Origin: Bryum argenteum
Taxonomy: Eukaryota > Streptophyta > Bryopsida > Bryales > Bryaceae
Assembly: GCA_037043015.1 (NCBI GenBank)
Contig: CM073325.1
Coordinates: 20,935,001-20,999,000, forward strand
Direction of reading: 5' to 3'
Length of the DNA stretch: 64,000 nucleotides
Part shown: positions 34,401 through 42,945 of the stretch, piece by piece
How positions within the stretch are numbered: position 1 is the first letter of the stretch
Layout of the letters: every line of letters starts with the position of its first letter
Made by a program: the position numbers and the translations under genes
The notes under the pieces: model-generated
Database searches by the model: none
Told to the model about the DNA's origin: nothing
Seen by the model: only the letters and a program-made list of their open reading frames with translations

Positions 34401-36455
34401 TGATCCTTTTCCATGGCCTCTTGAAGAATTTGGTAGTGAATCAGTAACTGCGAACCAAACGGTATGTATTTAGGCGTCATATTGAGAATGGGCGAGTTGG
34501 TTACGAAAAGCCATAGCATTTTAGGCGAGTATCTGCGTCTTGTTGTCCATCACCACAATTAGAAGCACTTCAACTAATCTGGATAACTTACCATTTTTTT
34601 GTCTGCTGTAGGCAACACAGCAAGGGGCATCAGAATTGATGGATACAGGTCGTCCACAAAGTGAGAATAATGGGGTGGATCCTTTCTCTTGGCCTCTGGA
34701 CACTTTTAGTCAAGACATGATTGGTGTCGACAAGGTATCTACGTCTTTTCTCTTCTTTCTCGATAGACCTCGTGCCCTACCTCGTTACATTCACTTTTCT
34801 GGTTCAAACTCTGACCTTTGTATAGATTCAACACTATTTCATCCGGAAAGACTACTAAGTTCATGTTAAGTCAGACTTGATTGCGCTGACGATGGTGATG
34901 GCTGGTCTGTTGACAGGACAATGCAGTTCCAACTGCATCAGCTGATGTTGCTGAAGACGAGACCGAGGATTGGGGTGACGAAGAATTTGTGTGGTCTGAG
35001 CCTGCTCAGTTTACGTCAAATGTTGACCCTTTTCCATCATCAACTAGTTTCACTTCGAATGTTGTCGCTGAGGAAACATTTATGGACAAAGAGAGTTTTT
35101 TTCACGATCAGAGCTCACCTGTATCAAGTGTTACAGCTTCTCCAAACTACGGCAATGGACTGGAAAGCTTGGTCGCCACGAATGGGGAGGAAGCTGTTGT
35201 GGAGGAAAATCTATTCAAATCCATCCACGCCAAGTCATTATCGTTCGGAGATCACGACAAGAAGGCCAACATCGAGGATCTGTCGAAGCGATCCGTCTCT
35301 TTTGGAAACTCACAAGTGGACGGTGATGATTTATTGAAGGTTTTACAGACTTCCTCGGTCTATAAACCTGCTCAACCAGCGGAGGATATACTCAATTTTT
35401 TGAACCTCAAGCCTGCTGCTTCAGTACCCGATGTCGCAAAACCCTCTCACGTGCGTTCAGTATCGTTCGATACCGTGGAGCTTGTCCCTGATGAACAGAG
35501 CGACGAGATGTTTCAATTTTTCCACACACGGTCCCACTCAGCAGGGTCCTCAGCCACTAAAAGTTCGACAGTCGAGAATGGTGCTCCATCGACGCCCAGG
35601 ACCCCGACCCCAGTTGTCAATGATGACCCTTTCAGTTTCATTCACACAGCAATCTCGCCTTCGGCACAATCTGAGGCTGTAGAAGTGAATGTAGATGATG
35701 ACGACGACGATGATGATTTTGAGTGGAAGGCTGCGGAAATGCCAGCTACAGCTCCCTTAGAGGCTGTATTACCAGCCCCCAGCCAACGCGAATCAATATT
35801 TGAGTGGACATCTCGTACACCTCTATCTTCAGGTACACCTAAGTCTTCAGGGAAGACGGGGCTGCTTTCTCTCGCTGGTGGACTTCCACCCAGTCAGATT
35901 CGGATGTCTTCCAAAGAAGATGATCTTCTTGCTGCCTTGTCCAGAAATTCTTCTAATACAGGAGTAGTGCAAGCCAAGCAAGAGGCAGTACAAGTTGCAG
36001 TTGAGCCTGTTCATAGTCTGAAGCTGGGTGATGATAGCGACGACGAATTTTCTGACTTCGTCTCAACTGAGGCTTTTCCTTCAGCGCCTCCATCATCAAC
36101 ACGGCAACCTAGTCAACCTGCATTTGATGTGTAAGTTCTGAACCCGCTAATGCTATATTACATTCATCTAATTCCGTTTCATAAGCTACACGTCTTGCAT
36201 TGCGGCTTTTTTGTGTGTTCGAGCTCTTGTTTGAGGTTCATATTTAGTTCAGGAATTTGTCTGCGAACGGGAGGCAGGCATTCTTTTTGGTCATTAGTCG
36301 AGCTGAAGCGTTGAAAGTGGGGGAGATAACTTACTTTGTGGACGGTGTTGGGCATGAGCAGGTCTTTTTTTGAAGCACCACAACCGAATTCAAGTGAGAA
36401 GCGCAACTTGGACTTTTTTGGCGACCTGATGGGATTGAATTTTACTAATGCTTAG
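31438..36455 (+). CDS. acidic protein with clathrin-adaptor-type motifs
   Basis: Ten exons are predicted: 31438-31746, 31966-32373, 32665-32865, 33092-33292, 33640-33738, 33910-34026, 34336-34461, 34612-34734, 34917-36130 and 36362-36455. All phases are consistent and the product is 963 residues. Residues of about 45-75 hold a small zinc-ribbon-like motif (CAKCRALMPRG, CIACGCKRP). The rest is acidic, Ser/Pro-rich and probably disordered. It carries short motifs known from clathrin accessory proteins that bind adaptor ear domains: DDFGDFQDS, DEFSDFVS, VDPFPWPLEEF, VDPFSWPLDTF, DDDFEW and WGDEEFVW. The protein resembles aftiphilin-style factors in motif content only. I do not recognise a named family, and the trafficking role is inference. 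The last exon (ending DFFGDLMGLNFTNA) is short but in phase and repeats the FFGD theme. Confidence 0.78.
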
Positions 36456-36720
36456 TTTATAATTCTTTGCAACCGTCATGTTCCATGCCTTCTATTGTAA
36501 AATTTTCAGATTGAATGTGCCTTTTAGAATCTGCTGTGCTTCTGGAACGTTTCTGCAATTAGCTTTTCTATTCGATCCAAGTCGTGGGATTCGTTTGTCA
36601 GCAAGTGATTGCACTGATTTATCGAGTTGTTGGAGTGACGTATTCGATGAGGTTGCGTCGACGTCTATTGTCAGTGAGGTGAGGTGTGACTAAAGATGAT
36701 GACTAAATTGGTTTTCCGAA

Positions 36721-37077
36721 TTTATCAATTGGCTCTAAATCTCTGAATGAATGACTTTAACCCTTTCGAAGTTAAATTGGTTTCCCGAGCACTGTTCGGG
36801 AAAAACCTACGGCTAGTTTATTATCAGCCGATGGATTTGGGTCACTGGCCGGTCCATTCATGAAACCACCGTCTCAAAACCAATCAAAATTACAAATAAA
36901 TTTCTATTCTCAGTATGAAATAAGGCAATTGTCTGAAGAGATCTGTGAAAATCCGATTGAGTGTGGGAAATGCCGGTTATTAGCCAGTAAAAGTCAAAAA
37001 ACTTCCCGAACCCTGTTCCCGAGTTTATCAATTGTCTCTAAATCTCTGAATGAATGACTTCAAACCCTTTCGAAGTT
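36721..37077 (+). repeat. direct-repeat pair
   Basis: TTTATCAATT followed by CTCTAAATCTCTGAATGAAT and CCCTTTCGAAGTT occurs twice, at 36721-36772 and 37024-37077, with a few differences and about 250 bases between. It may be a local duplication or the ends of a decayed element. Confidence 0.7.
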
Positions 37078-38949
37078 GGTAATCAGGCTTCTAAAATGAT
37101 ACAAGCATTTCATTGTCTCCGTTGGGCTCTTTGTCCTTAAACCCAACCTACCTACCACAACCCTTTCAAAGCACAAAATCACTCATACAAATTGTGATTT
37201 GAATTCTAAAATTTCACTTTTTGAATGCATGAGAAGAAGGTGACCAGTTTGATTAAGCCGAGCATGGGCTCAAGGAGGGCAAGAATTCTTAGTGTAAGTG
37301 GTTTATTGCTTGTAGTTCAAAAAATGAACCAATTAAGTTGAGAGAACTTTTGCTCTCCATAGCCCCATGTAAAAGTTGACTCTCCATGTAAAGCGTCTCT
37401 TAGCAACCCTGTCTCTCTAGCTAGCTTTAGCCAAGTCCTATAGCCGGGCCATTTGAAAATGGGCAAGTACTAGGCGTTCGCAACAACGTAGTTGATTGTA
37501 TTTCTTTGGAGCAATTCTTTGGGGAGCTCTCAAAGATGGCAGGTCCTATAGCTAGTCCATTGGAAAAGTAAACTGATGTTTATCTGGCTATATGTAGGGA
37601 GTCTTGTCCCTTTAGCGAGTAAGTTGTGAATGCCTTACATGTTAAAACAACTTTCATTAGAGAATCAGATTGTCATTGAATTGCATCATATGGTAATTTG
37701 ATTCACATTGTTGCGATCTCATATTATAATTTTTGAAGATCTTGATAAACATAGTGAGCTCTATAAATCTTATTCCCTAAATGTTTCATCATGTTTTGAG
37801 CAAAAAAACACATCTAAAAAAAAAAGTGTCATAGATGAAAATAGAGATAAGCTATTTGGATCTCAACTCTACAAACTTCTAGAAGACTTGCTACTAGTCA
37901 TGTGGACCGAGATTTAAGTAATGAAGCCTAATAGGTTGCAGAATCATTACGTAGTAGTACGTAAAATAGGCTACAAAATTCCATCATTTTTATTGTAAAG
38001 TGAAAATTCTACCAACAAAGCTAGTGCAATGAAAAAATATCCAACTAGAGTTGTTTATATTCATCTCGATATTACCAAAGTACAAAAAAAAATCTTCAAA
38101 AATCATCCTTGTATCAAATGAACTAATAATATATAATATCGCGGCTAAATCCATAGCCTTGCAATGGTGAAAAGTGTCAAAAGTTTTACAAAAAAGAAAA
38201 TAGTCCATGACTAAACCAATTGCACTAAGAGCCATGCCTTATTTTACAAAATCTCGGATTATTTCAAGTTTCTACCACTTAAACTAGACTCTAAATGGCA
38301 TCCATCCTAAAAAATAAAGTATAAATGTAAAAGCCAATAAAGGAGAAACAACTCTTCTTAGATCATTTATTAATTCACTTTTTTCATTATAGAAACATCA
38401 TTGCAAATCTTATACCAAAAGTATCTGGATAAAGAATCTTTCAACTAATAAGTTGTTAGATTTCATCTCAATATCCAATACTCCATTCAAGGAGTTCAAC
38501 AAATGTAGAGAGAGTGACTCTGGTAATTTACGGATGAGGACGAGGCTTTGGAATTACCAAATGGAGTATGTAGGAGGATAGTAGGTGCTTACAAACCTTC
38601 AACTCGGTCAAAACTTGTGAAATACACCCATTGAGATGTAGTATGTCAAAGCCTTGAAGTCACTTCAAACACAACATGGTCATGTGTTTTTATAGTTTGT
38701 ATCTACTTTGAAATGACGCAAAACATAACAATAGGAATGCCTTTTCATATTAGTGGTCATGCATTTCTCACTTCAATTAGGCTTGTTGTAAATTGTGCAA
38801 CTTGAACTTTTGGAGATCACCTTCTAGAAGTGTTTATCGAGCTTTTCATTTGTGGTGTACTTTTGTTGAAAGCTCTACATTATGTGTTGTAAGACACCTT
38901 AAGCTCTTGATTTGACCCAACTCTAAGTTGAATGGCAATCAAATGGTAA

Positions 38950-39310
38950 GTGTAAGGTTGCCAAATTTTGTGTTGATATGTTATACTCATATATTTACAA
39001 ATGACTATTCAACACTAAAATAATCAACCCTAAGATTGAGGTGTTGAATAGTCCTACAAAGGCCTCCCCACCTCTCTTGGGTCATCAATTTTGAGCTTTC
39101 ACATTTCACGCTCAAATAGAGTTATTCAAGTGCTTGAAGCGGTGTTCACCTTCTCACATTCCATATAATAGCCTTGTGTTTGAGTTGAATACAATTTGCA
39201 AAAGCCGGATCACTCATAGAATTCTCCTCAAAATAGCAGTAAACCTAACTCCTTGAGTCAAATTTTGGTTGTTGATATGATCATTATGTAAAATAAATTC
39301 ATATTGTTGA
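38950..39310 (+). repeat. dispersed repeat, copy B
   Basis: This is the diverged second copy of the sequence at about 430-760, in the same orientation with colinear blocks (AGCGGTGTTCACCTTCTCAC, TTGAATACAATTTGCAAAAG). The class is unknown. Confidence 0.55.
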
Positions 39311-39803
39311 TATTTCTTGTCTCACATAATTGGCTTGCAATGGTGAAAAATGCCTAATATTTGAAAGCTTAAAACCAAAAACTCCTGCTTTCTTTAAAAT
39401 GCATACATGTCCATCAATTCATACTTAATTGTATAGGTGTGTGATTTTCGACCTCACAATTTGACCTCGAACTCAATGTAAGTAATTTTGTCCAAACTGA
39501 GTTTTAGATGAAGGAGTTATGACTTTCAAAGTTCCTCCCCCTTTATCCAAAAAACAACATGGGGGACATTTAGTGTTAGATTTTCCACGTTTAGGGGTTA
39601 AGTTATGTAGGAATACTATTATTTAAGGGAGTTAGTTTGTTTTGTTTGTTATATTTTGTTTTAGGAGTCACATTCAGGAATCGCCACTCAATCCAAGCGC
39701 ATGAGGTTTCCTTGGAAGCGGATTTTTTTTGTAGAGATGTGGAAAAAAATCGAGTTGTGCAACTGGTATAAGGATCCCGAGATTTTGAATTTCGAAATAC
39801 TTA

Positions 39804-40922
39804 GGGCTTCTTTACACTAGAGGCGAGAGGCCGTGATGAGAGAAATTTCAGCCAATGGGAGGCGTAGAAACTGAGAAGGCCAAAGAATATCACTTTACAC
39901 CCGAAATTTTCAGCCCTAGGGACAAAAGGAGGAGAAAATGACATGGGCAATGGTAAGCTTGGGGTATCACTTTTTGGACACACTAATTAGGTTATTTTTA
40001 TTGAAAACCTCCAAATTTTGTCTAATTTAGTCATTTTAATCAAGTAAAAAGACCCTAAAATAGAGAATAAAATATCATGCACCTCACTGAAATCAAAGTA
40101 TATATGCCGATAGATTTTCTTTTAGATTTTTTATTTTTTTTGGATCCATTCATAGATGAGGGAAAAAGTGTTGAATTTGGGGATTTGCAGGCATTATAGT
40201 GCACAATGAATTAAATTTTTTAAAATTAAATAAATTATTTTGTATTCTATACAAGAAGATGTAGGTCATATTCAAAAATTATATTTAAATAAAAATGGTT
40301 GATATTCCATTTGCTTGATTCTATGGATTTTAGGTTATTGGGACATGACTTACTTTTTCAACTAAAAAATCAAATAAAATTACTTCAAAATATTTTTTTT
40401 AATTTTTAATTTTTTTTCTTGATACATTATAAGTATAGACAACTAAAACCACATCTAATGTAGTCTTATTGTATTACAGTTTAAAAATGGATATGTTTGT
40501 CACACCAGCATAGAGTGCAATTGTTCATGGGACAACCTTTTTGGATACCCCAACCAGACCATCACCCACATGGAGAGCACTTTTGTCCTTCGTGGCAGCA
40601 GAAAGGCACATTTTTGATGGCCCCCGGATTTTGCGTCAGGCCCACCTCAAGAGGTGGGCCTGACGCAAAATCCGGGAGGCCGTTTGGCCAAAATTCTCAC
40701 AGCCAATCAATTTCATTATTTTAAGAATATTTCAGAATGGTGTGAACCGTGAAATCAGCACTTTATTTTGTGAACAGTGAAATCAGCACTTTATTTTGTG
40801 GCCCCTTTTCACTTTACACTATATCCAAAGGCCGTCAAGTTCAAAGGTTGGCTTCTCAAGGATGAGCAACGGCCCATGTGAGGTTTTCTCCACCGCCTCT
40901 CGCCTCTAGTGTAAAGAGGCCC
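39804..40922. mobile_element. PIF/Harbinger-type element, non-autonomous
   Basis: This 1,119-bp element has 32-bp inverted repeats with two mismatches: 39804 onward reads GGGCTTCTTTACACTAGAGG, and the inverse of 40922 backward reads GGGCCTCTTTACACTAGAGG. The 3-bp duplication TTA (39801-39803 and 40923-40925) fits PIF/Harbinger, which targets TWA. The interior is AT-rich with no transposase. It contains a perfect 26-bp hairpin (40623-40676) and a 29-bp tandem duplication (about 40742-40799). Confidence 0.88.
40623..40676. repeat. perfect 26-bp hairpin inside the Harbinger element
   Basis: The left arm 40623-40648 and right arm 40651-40676 are exact inverses separated by two bases (AA). The arms begin CCCGGATTTTGCGTCAGGCC. 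A less perfect extension with a one-base bulge continues outward into GGCC. The arms are GC-rich within an AT-rich element, suggesting a separate origin. Confidence 0.95.
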
Positions 40923-40991
40923 TTAGGGCTCCAAAAATACTTAGAGCATGGTAATGCGGCACGGAAGTACTACTGTAGTTTTTCTGATAAG

Positions 40992-41109
40992 TGATGCGGT
41001 CATACCAAGGCTACTACACCAGATCCCATCAGAACTCTGAAGTTAAGCGCCTTAGGGCTAGAATAGTATTGGGATGGGTGACGTCCCGGGAAGTCCCGGT
41101 GCTGCATCC
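40992..41109 (+). rRNA. 5S ribosomal RNA copy
   Basis: About 118 bases match plant 5S rRNA along the whole length. The match includes the start (ATGCGGTCATACCA), the central GATCCCATCAGAACTC, the internal-promoter A box (AGTTAAGCGCC), the C box (GGATGGGTGAC) and GGGAAGTCCCGGTGCTGCAT. The ends pair (GATGC with GCATC), and a T-run follows within two bases, as RNA polymerase III terminators do. It differs from the plant consensus at a few positions, including the first base and GTGACG for GTGACC. No tandem array is present, so it may be a dispersed copy or pseudogene rather than a working locus. Confidence 0.88.
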
Positions 41110-41328
41110 ATTTTAAATAATTTCCCCTTGTCCGGTGGCCATCGGGATATTAGCATTACGAACGGACACTTCATTCACGCCGGCCCCTTAGAAAAGGACC
41201 GGAGTTTCTATCTATCTATCTTGTTTGTCTATCTTGTTTGATAATGATGAAGGTAAATGAGCTCAAATAAGTAACAAGAGAGACGATGTAAGATCTATGA
41301 AGAAACTGAGGGCATGCCTCGACACTAA

Positions 41329-41619
41329 GGGCGGGACAGTGGAGGACCTACGCCTCCCTGCCCGCCCACAAAACCCTGCCCGCATAAAATAATTTGGGGG
41401 TAAATTTGCCCCCTAAATTTTTGTTGTTGATGTCACCAATGTCATCATGGAACACATCTTGGGGGTAAGTTGGGGTCGCAGATCCCGTTTTTAGACTCAA
41501 AATCTGAAAAAAAAATATTCTTACGCCTCCAAAAATGCAAAAATCAGATTTATACGAATTTATTCCGGGCAGCGAGTATGGGCGGGCAGCGGAGGCGTAA
41601 GTCCTCCACTGTCCCGCCC
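41329..41619. mobile_element. MITE with TIRs of about 40 bp
   Basis: The left end GGGCGGGACAGTGGAGGACC and onward (through CTGCCCGCCC) is matched by its inverse at the right end with a few mismatches. The flanks are TAA on the left and TTA on the right, which is either a diverged TWA duplication or a 3-bp extension of the inverted repeat. Size and termini suggest a Tourist/Harbinger-like MITE. There is no coding capacity. Confidence 0.75.
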
Positions 41620-42945
41620 TTAGAGACGAGGGAGGGCATGTCACCAGAAGGCGAGTTCGGCCGACATCAGTGGTCTTCTGCGTGCGCTCAGTCTCTTCGC
41701 GGCTGAGTACTGCGTAATCGATTTCCAGCTAATGCTTTTCGTGAATATTTACTCCTTCAGCAACTCCCGCTTTGATTATTAATCGGGACGAAACCGCAGC
41801 TTCATTTCCAAAACATTTCTGATAGTTCGCAGTGTCTTATGAGTGAAATTTGCAAGTCGACAAGGCAATAATTTTGATCAATTCGGCAAAGAAACCCTAA
41901 AACCTAAATCGCAACCCTCGTCTGAAACATGAGACTCCGGTTTGCATCAGACATTGCTCATTTAGAGAGCTTGTAGTGAAGGTCTCGATAATCGTGCTCT
42001 TGAGTTGAAAAGGTATGCTGCTTCGCATTTAGCTTGAGGGCTTGAGGATGTGACATATTGACTCATCGGTAGGGAACGGGATGCAAGTTTTTTCCTCAAA
42101 TCTTACATAGTTTTTACAAGTTCCGGAATTCAGCGCATTGTAGACCTCTTTTACCGTAGCTCCTCGAATCAATGCTAACGCTGATAGGGCTGAAAGAGTG
42201 GCTTTGTTGCCGCAACATGAAACACAGAAACAGTTTCTTGCAGAAGTGTTTGCTTCCTTCCGGAGTGTGTGCATGGCGTGTGAACGAACTCTTTACTCCC
42301 ATAGCGGATTCAGAGTATCGTTGCAGCTATGCTCAATCAGTGGCATATCTACGATGAATTATGTTCCAGCTCAGAGGTAGCCAGGACTTTGCAATCATGA
42401 GTATCAGATCCGCCTTAACAACCTTATTGGGGGAATTCGGGAGCGTGTCGCGAGGTCATCCAGCTGCGAATCTGCATACTCTTGCATGCAACCTCCAAGT
42501 AATATCAGCTCCTTTTTTCCTTCACTGTTTGTTTGATTCGTTTGAGCTCATCGAGATTGCTCCTTTTGATTTGGTAATTGACTTTGAACTTTTCTGCTGT
42601 TGAGGCGGTGCTCTTTGAAGTTTCTGCTATTGGTGTACTCAGGATAAGGTTGACGCATTGCAGAAATGTAAGAAGGAGCTTTTCTGGGTGATTCTGAAGC
42701 CTCCATTATTAGGCGAAGTACATCAATTTCGAGTCCCAGCTTATCGATGGTATTCACATTGTTCTTTATGGTGAAATCTCAATCAAGCAGGCATAGTGTT
42801 TTACGCTATTGAGGCGAAATATTGCTTAGTGAATGAAGTATCAGTTTTGTATTAGGTACACGTTGTGGTTCTAGGGTTTAGGGTTTAGGGTTCACATTAT
42901 GGATTGTTATTAGTGGTACACAGTTGCGAAGTTTGTTGATCAGAG
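41620..42945. other. upstream region of the PPR gene
   Basis: No supported gene is present. Several short overlapping frames on both strands near 42.0-42.7 kb show no domain. A telomere-type repeat lies at 42872-42892. The region likely holds the promoter and 5' leader of the PPR gene, possibly with a leader intron. Confidence 0.4.
42872..42892 (+). promoter_or_regulatory. telo-box like motif, three TAGGGTT units
   Basis: Three tandem copies of the plant telomere heptamer lie about 55 bases before the PPR start codon. In plants, telo-boxes near transcription starts occur mainly in genes for ribosomal and other growth-related proteins. A regulatory role here is inference. Confidence 0.55.

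Larger units (their letters stand above)
36456..39803. other. AT-rich intergenic DNA with old repeats
   Basis: No confident gene is present. It holds a pair of direct repeats of about 53 bp (36721-36772 and 37024-37077) and copy B of the dispersed repeat (about 38950-39310). Short frames near 37.7-38.2 kb are AT-rich with no domain. Confidence 0.5.

Noticed and set aside
37708-38235. AT-rich frames near 37.7-38.2 kb
   Set aside because: Low-complexity composition and no recognised family. Probably chance frames or decayed repeat.
42029-42603. Short frames on both strands before the PPR gene
   Set aside because: Mutually overlapping, with no domain and no phase-consistent splice link to the PPR start.
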